Assembly (NCBI GenBank): GCA_022457155.1
Contig: JAJGOT010001002.1
Span: forward strand, 1 to 64,000
Origin: Cladopsammia gracilis
Taxonomy: Eukaryota; Cnidaria; Anthozoa; Scleractinia; Dendrophylliidae
Length of the DNA stretch: 64,000 nt
Reading direction: 5' to 3'
The notes beneath the pieces are model-generated. The model searched no databases, was not told where the DNA came from, and saw nothing but the letters and a program-made list of their open reading frames with translations. The translations under genes were made by a program, and so were the position numbers. Position 1 is the stretch's first letter, and each line of letters starts with the position of its first letter. Positions 19,607 through 28,064 of the stretch are shown here, one piece after another.

Positions 19607-19904
19607 GCTTTGATGAGTGAAGAGAAAACAATTTCATAGAAATGATTTTCTGCTGAAAGGGGTGCGTTGGAGGGGAAGGAGGAGGGGAATGGTTGTGTAA
19701 AATTTGAACAACTGAAATTGTGAATACTACGTGGGGAATGAGGGTAAGTTTGAAAGGTGAGAGAAGGAGGAGTTGTGCTGAAATGAGGAGAAAAATGATG
19801 AAAAAAGTTTGTGCTAAAAGTGGAATTTTTTCAATTGATCAGTGTGTCAAAACCTAAGGTAAGGTTGGAAAAAAATTCGCCAAAACCCCCATATACCAAC
19901 TACT
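19607..19904. repeat. Right terminal inverted repeat, element A
   Basis: 298 bp matching in reverse orientation the left repeat of element B (20718-21006), with scattered mismatches and short indels. The outer end is ...CCATATACCAACTACT. The inner edge GCTTTGATGAGTGA holds the polymerase stop. Confidence 0.92.
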
Positions 19905-19910
19905 ATCGTC
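19905..19910. repeat. Target-site duplication ATCGTC, right of element A
   Basis: Directly follows ACTACT at the element end; identical to the hexamer at 20712-20717, and within the satellite monomer sequence AAAATCGTCGT. Confidence 0.85.
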
Positions 19911-20711
19911 GTTCTGGTCTCAATTCATCGCAAAAAAGCGAAAACAGTGCATTTCTATGAAAAATGCACAAAACGTCATTTCGGGCCGTGCGGAGCAAGT
20001 TTTGCCAAAATCTCACTTTTTAGCACATCAGATCTTAAAATCGTCGTACTGGCCTCAAATCATCGCAAAAAAGCGAAAACAGTGCATTTCTATGAAAAAT
20101 GTACAAAACGTGCGTTTCGGGCTGTGCGGAGCAAGTTTTGCCAAAATCTCACTTTTGAGCTCACCAGATCTCAAAATGGTCGTCTTGACTCAAATCATCG
20201 CAAAAAAGCGAAAACAGTGCATTTCTATGAAAAATGCACAAAACGTGCGTTTCGGGCCATGCGGAGCAAGTTTTGGCAAAATCTCACTTTTGAGCTCACC
20301 AGATCTCAAAATCGTCGAACTGGTCTCAAATCATCAAAAAGCGAAAACAGTGCATTTCTATGAAAAATGTACAAAACGTGCGTTTCGGGCGTGCGGAGCA
20401 AGTTTTGCCAAAATCTCACTTTTGAGCTCACCAGATCTCAAAATCGTCGTCTGGTCTCAAATCATCTCCAAAAAGCGAAACAGTGCATTTCTATGAAAAA
20501 TGCACAAAACGTGCGTTTCGGGCCGTGCGGAGCAAGTTTTGCAAAATCTCACTTTTGAGCTCACCAGATCTCAAAATCGTCGTACTGACCTCAAATCATC
20601 GCAAAAAAGCGAAAACAGTGCATTTCTATGAAAAATGAACAAAACGTGCGTTTCGGGCCGTGCGGAGCAAGTTTTGCCAAAATCTCACTTTTGAGCTCAC
20701 CAGACCTCAAA

Positions 20712-20717
20712 ATCGTC
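20712..20717. repeat. Target-site duplication ATCGTC, left of element B
   Basis: Directly precedes AGTAGT at the element start; pairs with 42748-42753 on the other side of the same element. Confidence 0.88.
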
Positions 20718-21006
20718 AGTAGTGGTATATGGGGGTTCTGGCGAATTTTTTTCCAACCTTACCTTAGGTTTTCACACACTGATGAGGATATTCCACTTTT
20801 AGCACAAACTTTTTTCATCATTTTTCTCCTCATTTCAGCACAACTCCTTCTCTCACCTTTCAAACTTACCCTCATTCCCCACGTAGGTTTCACAATTTCA
20901 CTTGTTCAAATTTAACACAACCATTCCCCTCCTCCTTCCCTTTCAACGCACCCCTTTCAGCAGAAAATCATTTCTATGAAATTGTTTTCTCCTCACTCAT
21001 CAAAGC
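20718..21006. repeat. Left terminal inverted repeat, element B
   Basis: 289 bp, reverse complement of the right repeat with mismatches (for example the block around 20780-20790 and 20880-20890). The inner edge covers the last codons of the 85-aa hypothetical gene. Confidence 0.92.
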
Positions 21007-21250
21007 ACACTTTCACTTTTTCCTTCCATTGATTGATAGTTTCACTCATTTGTTTGTCACACCAATATGGAATCAACTCTACTAATTTCTCCCACACAAA
21101 ATTTTGTCTTTTTATCTCTACAGCAAGCAGCTTAACTTGTTCTTCTAAATTCACAAACGATTCAAACAAAAGTTCAACAGAATCAATTTCACTCTCACTT
21201 CCACTCTCACTCACAGATTGACTTGACGAACTCATTTTCTTTCCATTCAT
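20993..21250 (-). CDS. Hypothetical protein next to left TIR, 85 aa
   Basis: Starts MNGKKMSSSSQSVSESGSES at an ATG overlapping the integrase stop (ATGA, 21247-21250); a longer frame has only TTG. Ser/Glu-rich N-terminus, then a helical, probably coiled-coil region (LLFESFVNLEEQVKLLAVEI) and a Trp/Lys C-terminus. The final FDE and stop lie inside the inverted repeat, mirroring the end of the polymerase gene. No family recognised; it could be an accessory protein translated after the integrase. Confidence 0.5.
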   Translation of the reverse strand: MNGKKMSSSSQSVSESGSESEIDSVELLFESFVNLEEQVKLLAVEIKRQNFVWEKLVELIPYWCDKQMSETINQWKEKVKVCFDE

Positions 21251-22257
21251 TCTTTTTCCAACCAATCCGTGTGCACTGCTGATGAATCCAAATCGCGAAA
21301 CTTGATTGGTCTTTTTATCTTCTTGTTCTTTTTCACTCCTTCCACTTCAGGCAACTGTTTCTGTTTTGCCAACAACAATTCTTCTCCATAGAAACTCCCA
21401 TTCACTTTTTTCCCCTTTAAATCTTCTAACTCATAAGTCACAGGTTTCGACGCTTTCACCTTCACAACAACAAAAGCTTTTCTTGACCAATTCGGGGTGA
21501 ATCCTTTGTCATATTCCATGCGTTTGTACTTCACAATTCTCACTCTTTGACCAAGTTTGAACTTCACCTCAACTGTCTTGAACAATTCCTCGGGATACAG
21601 CTTTGCGAAAACCTCTCTTTCCCTGCTCTTCACACTTGCAGCTGTTGGAGTCATTCCAACACTTCTGTGAAAAGTTTTGTTATAATGATTCATAATCGGT
21701 TGCAACACATCCGACCCATTTTCTTGTATTTGCTGCTGTGAAATGCTTCCATATTCTTTCCTTCAATGTTCTGATAAATCTTTCCGCAACACTTGCTTTT
21801 TCCATGGTTTTTGTGTGATATATTTCAATCCCATTCTTTCTCAGGAATTTAGGAAATCTCCCTTGAATTCATTTCCTTCATCTGTCCACAGTTTCTTTGG
21901 CCTCCTCTGCGTTTCATCAAATATTTCCTCTAACTTCTCTTTGATCTCTTCACTTGATTTCCCCACCATTGCTTTTGCCCATGCGAATTTGGAGAAAATA
22001 TCCAACACCACTAGAATATTTCTATATCCTGAATTCCACTCTTCAAAGTTGCTCATTTCTGCTAAATCTGCAGTCCAAATGTCATCAATCCCAAACACTA
22101 AAACTCGCCTTTTCTCGAAATGTCTCCTGACTGGTTTGTGTAATTCGAGCTTTTGAGTCCAGTCATCACTCAAAAGCTCTTCACGTTTCCCTGCTTCCTC
22201 CCCATTCCCAACTTTTGCTTCACATTGATCACATTTCTTGCCAGTGCATGGCCCCAC
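21247..22257 (-). pseudogene. INT: Retroviral-type (rve) integrase, element B, broken
   Basis: DDE integrase that would insert the element. Order: Cys-rich N-terminal piece (CTGKKCDQCEAK), catalytic core with IDDIWTADLAEMS (first Asp), NILVVLDIFSKFAWAKAM, LWTDEGNEFKG (second Asp) and ASVAERFIRTLK (Glu, about 21780), then NHYNKTFHRSVGMTP and a C-terminal SH3/chromo-like part with VRIVKYKRMEYDKGF and NGSFYGEELLL. The three parts lie in different frames: breaks near 21845 and near 21710, both also in element C. The 5' limit is uncertain (GTG at 22257; no ATG), and the start overlaps the phospholipase-like gene by about 90 bp. Confidence 0.92.
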
Positions 22258-22830
22258 TGTCTTTCTTCCCAGGGAATTGCATCCATAGCTGCAACCATCT
22301 TTCTGTCAGCTTTGTTTTTGCATTTAATTGGATTTCCCCGCTCTCCGCTTCGCTTCGCTCGCTTCGCTCGCTTCCCACAAACAGCATAATCCACATCATG
22401 CTGCATTGCAACAGCATCTGTTTTCCTGTGGGTTGTTGCATAATTTCGAGAATCTTTCCACTTTCATCAAATTTCACTTGCTTGTGCAATGGGTTGAATG
22501 GTCCTGTGAAGTTGTGTCCAGGGAGAGTGAATCCACCTTTGGGTTTTGGCAGTGTTCCAATCAAGCTGTGAACATCAACTCCACTTCCACTTCGCCCATC
22601 TAAATCTATTCTGTCTGTCTTATATTTCGTTTTTGGCCGAATAGCCACACTCAACTTATCCAGCATATCCGAAGCTTTTTCTTCTCCAGGAAAGGTTTTG
22701 ACTTTTCTAATGCAAATGAAACTGTTTTTTTCTGCATTTTCGGATTCCGCAGAAACTCACTTGCACCAAATCGACCCATTTCAACTGCTTTTTTTCCCAA
22801 CCAAGGAATTGCATGTGCAACACCAGTCAT
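22170..22830 (-). pseudogene. Phospholipase A2-like virion protein, element B (frameshifted)
   Basis: From the ATG at 22830 (MTGVAHAIPWLGKKAVEMGR), an amphipathic N-terminus leads to a PLA2-like domain: calcium-loop-like LPGHNFTGPFNPL and catalytic-type AMQHDVDYAVCG (His-Asp with Tyr). This arrangement is known from parvovirus VP1 and from some adintovirus/Polinton proteins, where it helps breach membranes. A basic tract KRAKRAKRSGERG, encoded by the GCGAAGCGAG repeat, follows the catalytic motif, then NKADRKMVAAMD. Private indels near 22430 and 22685-22695 break this copy at different points from element C, so the ancestral frame was probably open. Confidence 0.72.
22340..22374. repeat. Dispersed CGCTTCGCTCGCTTCGCTC motif tract
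   Basis: Tandem CGCTTCGCTCG words inside the phospholipase-like gene, encoding the basic KRAKRAKR insertion just after the catalytic His-Asp motif. Confidence 0.65.
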
Positions 22831-22868
22831 TGCAAGTTCACCAAAGCCCCCACCTTGTGAGGGCAGAC

Positions 22869-23033
22869 TCAGTTTCCCGGTTTTACTTCACTCAGTTTGA
22901 TGAATCTTGTTTTCTTTATTCCACAGGAAGCGCAATGGCAAAACCACATTGGTCTCCCCTTTGAATTAAAGAATGTTCCACTCGGTTCAACGCATTCTGT
23001 TTCTTTTCTTTCTTTCACGCAATATGATTTCAT
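22869..23033 (-). CDS. Small zinc-ribbon protein, element B
   Basis: Copy of the 54-aa gene at 32-196, with identical sequence and the same one-base gap after the protease stop. In this complete element its downstream neighbour, the phospholipase-like gene, is visible about 38 bp further on. Confidence 0.6.
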   Translation of the reverse strand: MKSYCVKERKETECVEPSGTFFNSKGRPMWFCHCASCGIKKTRFIKLSEVKPGN

Positions 23034-23034
23034 T

Positions 23035-23466
23035 TTAGAGGGAATTAATATAATTCACAATGACAATTTCATTCTTTTCAACATCATTTGTGAAAGTTTT
23101 CAACATTTCCTCATATTTTCTTCCTTTGTTCATTTCATTCAGGAACCACAAACAATAATATCCACATTTCAAACTATCCAGATCTTGAATTTGGAACCCA
23201 TTTCTCAGAAAAAACTTCATCTTCGGATTCCATTTTTTCACATTCTCTTCCCATTCCCTTGGTGGTGGCATGCCAAATGAATCAAACCAACAGAAATCTT
23301 TTCCTTGCACAAAACAAGCAACCCAATGCGTTCCCACATTTTCCAAATCATCCAGATTGATCACACAGGGGGAATGATTCTTTCCAAGTTCTTCATTTCG
23401 TGCGAAGATTCCTTTCAATGGAATTTTCAATTTCTCACACCATTTCCACAAGTCATGATTGCTCAA
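23035..23466 (-). CDS. PRO: Adenain-like protease, element B
   Basis: Intact 143-aa copy identical in translation to the one at 198-629, with the His47/Asp62/Cys101 signatures retained. Confidence 0.92.
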   Translation of the reverse strand: MSNHDLWKWCEKLKIPLKGIFARNEELGKNHSPCVINLDDLENVGTHWVACFVQGKDFCWFDSFGMPPPREWEENVKKWNPKMKFFLRNGFQIQDLDSLKCGYYCLWFLNEMNKGRKYEEMLKTFTNDVEKNEIVIVNYINSL

Positions 23467-24209
23467 CGCCTTGTCGATGAAGTTTTTTTTCCCTTACCTT
23501 TCCCTTTTCCCATTCCACGTTTCACATATGGGATTGTTGATGTGTTCCAACTCCCCATGAATGGTTGTGGTGGTTCCAGACGCATTCCTTGTCCAGCAAA
23601 TGCATGTGGATTTACATGAATTCCTTTCCCCTTCCCTCTCCCTCCAACTCCTTTTCCCAACACCTTTGACACTAATTGAATTGCCAGTGGAATCCCAACT
23701 GCGGCGAGTGTCCCCAACAAACCACCTTTCTGTCCTCTTCCTATCTTCACTCCCTGCTGGGCAAGAAAATCTTTCAAAAACGCTTTCTGACCAGTTGTCA
23801 TCTGCGACACCAACTGGAAGAGTTCAGGTGCTCTGGGAGGAATTCCACTCCCAAATATCTTTTTCAGTGCTGATTCTGCTCCAAAACTCAACCCCGCCAT
23901 CCCCAATGCTTTTGCTGCAGGAACAAGCAATGGTTTCGCTAAACCTGCTAAAGCTGTGAATAAATTCCCTCCCCTGACAATAGCTTTTCTAATTTGTGAT
24001 TTGGATATCACCAAATCCACTCCCCGCCCAGCTTGTCTTGCTCTCTCAATTCGATTGATTTGTGTCTGTGTCAAGTTGATGTCATGGTTTCCAGTCAAAT
24101 TCTCAAATTTCAATCTCAAAGTCACAGCTTGGTTGCTTTCCAAAGCTTTTTCAAGTTTCTTCAATTGTCCTGGAGAGAAATTTAATTTAGTTTTATAATA
24201 GGTTGTCAT
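23463..24209 (-). CDS. Gly/Lys-rich minor virion (pX-like) protein, element B
   Basis: Intact 248-aa copy of 626-1372; ATG at 24209, ATGA overlap with the protease. Confidence 0.6.
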   Translation of the reverse strand: MTTYYKTKLNFSPGQLKKLEKALESNQAVTLRLKFENLTGNHDINLTQTQINRIERARQAGRGVDLVISKSQIRKAIVRGGNLFTALAGLAKPLLVPAAKALGMAGLSFGAESALKKIFGSGIPPRAPELFQLVSQMTTGQKAFLKDFLAQQGVKIGRGQKGGLLGTLAAVGIPLAIQLVSKVLGKGVGGRGKGKGIHVNPHAFAGQGMRLEPPQPFMGSWNTSTIPYVKRGMGKGKGKGKKTSSTRR

Positions 24210-24213
24210 TTTC

Positions 24214-25473
24214 TTATACAACTACAAGTTCTCCTCCAACAACATCCAGGATCACTTCTTTTTCCTTCAAAACCAATGCATATATTGTGTAGTCTTGAGC
24301 TTGCGCTGCTTGATTCAGACGATAGTGAAAAACCAACTGTTTTGGATCGTTTGTCAAGTTGTTTTTGTTTTCTCTCAAATCGAAATAGATCAGTGGATAA
24401 AGAGTTGAAAAATTTGCCACATTCAATTGAACTCCAGTGTTATAGTCATTTTTGCGATAACGATAATCCAAAGCATCCTCCAGAATTCTCAGCTTGAAAT
24501 TTGCGTCATATTCTATCTCTGGATAAAATTCTGGTCCATATTGCAGTCGACAATTGGCAAGATGTGTGGCACCATTTCCTCCACCATCAACATCAAATGT
24601 GTTGAAAATATAAGGATTTTCTTCTATATTATTACTTTTTCTTGTTTCTTGAATCCAGATGAAAACATGCTTTGCATCTTTCACACCTGGAGACAATTGC
24701 CAAATTCCATCTGCATCTCTTCGACTTGAAGAGGGGTGAATTGTTTCCTGAAGAAAACTCCACTTTTTAGGTTTCAAGAAATTTTCATTGATTTTCAACT
24801 GGCCTTTTGGAGAAAAGGTTAACATTGGCACCCACAATTCAAACGTTCTCACAACAACGCGTCGATTTGTGTTACCATATTGGAAGATTAATTCTGCGTC
24901 ATCCTGCAAGTCAATTTCAAATTCAATTGCCATTGGTGGAAGGAGAGAATCTTCCAATGTTTCAAAGAAAGCATAACGGTTGAGGGGAATGATAGTTTCA
25001 ACTGATTTCCTTGCTTGCGTCAACAATTCTCTTGCTCGAATTCCATCGTTCGTAGCTAAAACTGTTCCATCTATTGTATCCAAATACCAAAACTGTGACT
25101 TGGCGACACTTCTTGCATAATCATCCGAATACTCCAGGAGATTCTTTATGAAAACAGCTTTATGTGCATTGTCCAGATTATAAAGGGTTTTAGCGTTTGA
25201 TGACACTTTCAATTTCTTGATCAGTGAAAATGAACTATTCAAGGTGGAGCTTCTTGTTGTTGCTCCAATTGCTGCTCCATCTGCTCTAGCTTCAAAGGTG
25301 TAATTGACGCGAAAATAGGCATTGTACCAATCATACCAATTATTCCTGTCAGCAACCATGAATTTATAACCTGCCTTTGCTTGATGTTGGTTATTTCCTG
25401 GGAAGGTCAGTGGAGTATTCAATTGATATCTGACGAAGGTGGTTTTTTCGAGAAATTCGGGCGATCTAAACAT
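24214..25473 (-). CDS. MCP: Major capsid protein, element B
   Basis: Intact 419-aa copy, same translation as 1377-2636. Its conservation next to a ruined polymerase reflects recent amplification and not selection on each copy. Confidence 0.82.
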   Translation of the reverse strand: MFRSPEFLEKTTFVRYQLNTPLTFPGNNQHQAKAGYKFMVADRNNWYDWYNAYFRVNYTFEARADGAAIGATTRSSTLNSSFSLIKKLKVSSNAKTLYNLDNAHKAVFIKNLLEYSDDYARSVAKSQFWYLDTIDGTVLATNDGIRARELLTQARKSVETIIPLNRYAFFETLEDSLLPPMAIEFEIDLQDDAELIFQYGNTNRRVVVRTFELWVPMLTFSPKGQLKINENFLKPKKWSFLQETIHPSSSRRDADGIWQLSPGVKDAKHVFIWIQETRKSNNIEENPYIFNTFDVDGGGNGATHLANCRLQYGPEFYPEIEYDANFKLRILEDALDYRYRKNDYNTGVQLNVANFSTLYPLIYFDLRENKNNLTNDPKQLVFHYRLNQAAQAQDYTIYALVLKEKEVILDVVGGELVVV

Positions 25474-25511
25474 TTTATTCTGATAAACAAAATTATGAAC
25501 CACCCCTCTGA

Positions 25512-25854
25512 ATGGAAAAAATCTATATCCCAGAACGTGGGAAATATGCCTGGAAACACAAAGGAACTGGAGTCATTCGAGACAGTTTGATGAAAATTGG
25601 CAAACCTCTTTTGGGCTTGGCTAAGTCTGCAGCAAGTCAGTTGGTCAAGAAATCAGTTGAAAAAGCAGCGGATGCAGGGTCAAAGGTTATTGTCAAGAAA
25701 GCTGGGGACAAACTTCAAACGATTTTGAAAGGGAAAGCAGCGAAACCATCTGTTCACAACTCCCGCTCCAGCCGTACGTCCGAAACCCAAACCAAAACCC
25801 AAAGTTTCTCAAAATGCTCTCATTCGACTCAATCAATTAATTTCCCAATCATGA
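25512..25854 (+). pseudogene. Small basic protein, element B (frameshifted)
   Basis: Same as 2675-3019 for about 80 codons. Two single-base losses near 25755-25765, in a C-rich stretch, then replace the Pro/Lys tail and let the frame run to 25901. Homopolymer context makes a base-calling error likely. Confidence 0.6.
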
Positions 25855-25912
25855 ATTTGAGATCGCTTCGCGGCTCGCTTCACAGTTGTGAAATTAATTG
25901 AATTTTTTTCAT

Positions 25913-26599
25913 TCACACATCCTTTTCCCTCCCTTCGGCTGCTTCCCGAATATACAGCGTGAAAGCCATATCCATGTCATTCATATCCAATGGATTGTTT
26001 CGTCCATCTGTCACATAAACTCGAATTGATTGAATCATTCGTTTGTTCACAGGATGCCATTCCAACCTCATTGGTTCAACTGAAAAGGGATAACTGACGT
26101 GAAGCATTGTTGTTGACAAAGGAAAGAGCACATCATTTCCTATATTTGCAACTTTTCTGGAGATGAGATCGCAATGGAGATAGACCCAGTCCACTCCACG
26201 CGTGATATTTGGGGTATTTGTGGACACGTTTGTTCCCCCAGTCAACACCATTTTCTCAAATCCAAGCAAATTCGCAAAATCCCCACTTTGCAAATCAATT
26301 TCAATTGTGTTGTCCAGTGTCATGACTGTCTTGAAGATGCTTTTGTCAAAGAAGAGGTTCACTTTTTCAGATCCAATTTGATTCTTGAGAACAGCGTTGA
26401 TTGTTTTATAGCCATACATTCCATCAGCAAATGTGATCGTTTTCCAGGCACTCTCACTTGTTGTCTTCCATTTCAGAGTGTTGTTGCCAAAGCTATTTCT
26501 AATATTATACCATGAATAATTCATTGTCACGAGTTTGTTCAAAGCTGCTTCGTGATTTTTCCCTTCCTCCAGCATAATCGGGGGATCAAAACGAATCAC
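25913..26599 (-). CDS. mCP: Penton-like minor capsid protein, element B
   Basis: Same translation as 3078-3764 and the same absence of an in-frame ATG before the DPPI segment. Confidence 0.75.
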   Translation of the reverse strand: MIRFDPPIMLEEGKNHEAALNKLVTMNYSWYNIRNSFGNNTLKWKTTSESAWKTITFADGMYGYKTINAVLKNQIGSEKVNLFFDKSIFKTVMTLDNTIEIDLQSGDFANLLGFEKMVLTGGTNVSTNTPNITRGVDWVYLHCDLISRKVANIGNDVLFPLSTTMLHVSYPFSVEPMRLEWHPVNKRMIQSIRVYVTDGRNNPLDMNDMDMAFTLYIREAAEGREKDV

Positions 26600-26664
26600 A
26601 AAATCATGCGATTATTGATTGCTCTGTTGGTGTTTTGCGAGTTGTGAGTCAAGCAAAAGTGGAA

Positions 26665-26740
26665 TCATTTTATTTGAGACAATAGTTTTTTCACTTGACT
26701 TGCTGAGATCACTCCAGATTTCTGCAAAATTTTCAAAATA
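26665..26740 (-). pseudogene. 3' fragment of LINE-interrupted gene, element B
   Basis: Identical tail to 3830-3905, ending at the LINE 5' junction; TTCAAAATA at 26732-26740. Confidence 0.75.
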
Positions 26741-26821
26741 GGGACTGGGTACAACATGGCTGCGGAGTAGACGTGTTTCGCCGAGCTCCAACTTCGGTGG
26801 CCCAAACAGCTCGCAATTTTC

Positions 26822-27733
26822 ATGTCCACTAAAAGGAAAGACAGACCAACGTCTTCTAAAGAATCTACAGACTCTCCGGACGAGAAAAGAATAAAAGAAG
26901 GAGCAAAGAATACGTACACAGCCGAAACCGACGACGAAGTCTTCGAAGACTTAGAAATGGCCGAAGATCTGGGAAGGAAAATGGAGACTGTGTTAAAGAA
27001 ATTGGAAAAGCTGGATGTTATTGAAAACCGTCTGAACCAGGTATACACGTCAATCGCCAGTATCGAAGCGACTGTCAGTAGAATAGACTCGGAAGTCCAC
27101 GTTCTAAAAGAAAAGACCCAAAAATTGGACAAGTCTGTCTAAGAAATTGAGGAAAGTGTAAACTTTAATGACGAGGACATCTCTGACATCAAACGCGATA
27201 TTAAAAAGGCCGAAAACGAAATTAAACAGTTAAAGAAACAGATTCTATATATGGAGACCTACTCCAGGCGAGAAAATGTCAAGTTTGTGGGAATACCAGA
27301 AAATATCGATCCTTTTAACGGTGCTAATGAGATCAACGATGGCCCTCGCTCGCCAACTGAAAACACCAAAGAGGTTGTATTCAACTTTCTAGCAGAACAA
27401 CTCAAGATTGACAGGCCAGGCGATACAATCGAGTTCCAAAGAGTTCACCGCCTTGGAAAACCAAACAGTTCAAAGCCACGTCCAATTATAGCAAGATTCC
27501 TCCGCTTTGCCGACAAACAACTAGTGATGGATCAAGCGCGTAAACACCTAAAGGACAAGAACTATCATGTATTTAATGATATCCCGAAAGAACTATACGA
27601 GTCACGAAAAGGACAATTAAAGAAACTTCAAGAAGCTAAGGAAAAAGGTTTTAACGCTTATTTTAGCAAAGCACAACCTGATAAACTGTTCGTCAACGGA
27701 AATTACATCGCTCCAGGACAACCAATAGAGTAG
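26822..27733 (+). pseudogene. LINE ORF1, element B
   Basis: Open from the ATG at 26822 (MSTKRKDRPTSSKESTDSPD) except for the shared in-frame TAA at 27140-27142; 303 codons otherwise. The best view of the ORF1 N-terminus in the window. Confidence 0.87.
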
Positions 27734-28064
27734 TATCCTTGTTATCATAATGTTCCTTTATGTCAATGATGCAAATTTAAATTACTGGGCCTCCATCTTG
27801 GAGCTTAGGAAAGCCGAAACTAGATATTGTAAGTACCGGTAAGAAAGCCAAAACCCGAAGGAAAACTGCCCAATATCTTTGTTTTATTATTATTTTTTTT
27901 TCTTGTATCTATGTGTTTGTGTCCTTTCTGTTTGATATGTTTTTCTCTGTGCATAATTTGTAGCTTAATTATGTTTAGCCCTAATTGCTATGACACACCT
28001 CAGTTGTCAGGTAGCTGTTCTCTAGGCACCTCTCACAAAGGAATTGCAACACCTACTTTCCAAT

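Larger units (their letters stand above)
15545..19620 (+). pseudogene. POLB: Protein-primed DNA polymerase B (unit A, broken)
   Basis: Replicative polymerase of Polintons. The N-terminal ~350 codons have no clear domain; zinc-ribbon remnant CRRCLNFFGSAQKLALHEKAC; exonuclease motifs ExoI YADFEA (about 16960), ExoII FHNLKSYDAHF (about 17390), ExoIII YLLSDVSLLAD (about 17870); polymerase motifs A YWDANSLYGWAM (about 18211), B KLMNNSVYGKT (about 18618) and C FTDTDSLLYE (about 18890). Lesions in every unit: an 8-bp tandem repeat at 16561-16584 shifting the frame, TGA at 16792-16794, frameshifts near 17325, 17383 and 18733 (the last three not reached or not assessable in full in unit C). Private indels here: near 17320, 18985, 19435 and 19550. 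The last codons (FDE, stop) lie in the right inverted repeat. Confidence 0.95.
1..19904 (+). mobile_element. Maverick/Polinton element A (5'-truncated by window)
   Basis: This is the right-hand part of a Polinton. It begins just upstream of the zinc-ribbon gene and ends at the outer edge of the right terminal inverted repeat, which is followed by the target duplication ATCGTC. By comparison with element B, about 2.1 kb (left inverted repeat, integrase and phospholipase-like gene) lies before the window. It carries the LINE at 3906-9458. Unit-private frameshifts affect the Pro/Glu-repeat gene, all three fibre genes, the HTH-like gene and the polymerase, while protease, capsid and ATPase frames are open. 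Confidence 0.93.
19905..20717. repeat. 135-bp satellite spacer between elements A and B
   Basis: Six tandem monomers; successive CATCGC/CATC marks fall at 19926, 20061, 20196, 20332, 20463 and 20597 (spacing 131-136). Each monomer contains the dyad GTGCATTT ... AAATGCAC and CGTGCGTTTCGGGC. The spacer starts and ends with ATCGTC (19905-19910 and 20712-20717), which are the target duplications of the two flanking elements, so it spans an integral number of monomers (807 bp). Long open frames here arise because 135 is a multiple of three; not called as genes. Confidence 0.93.

Noticed and set aside
19947..20558. Long plus-strand open frames in the satellite spacer (also 42790-43402)
   Set aside because: They repeat one ~45-residue segment in several frames because the monomer is a multiple of three; no start context or family similarity, so treated as satellite artefacts.
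19926..20717. CRISPR-like array of direct repeats
   Set aside because: Monomers of ~135 bp abut without unique spacers and the setting is eukaryotic; this is satellite DNA.
21247..22257. LTR retrotransposon or retrovirus because of the rve integrase
   Set aside because: The reverse transcriptase present belongs to the LINE; the integrase sits with polymerase B, capsid and packaging ATPase between Polinton inverted repeats, and no LTRs are present.
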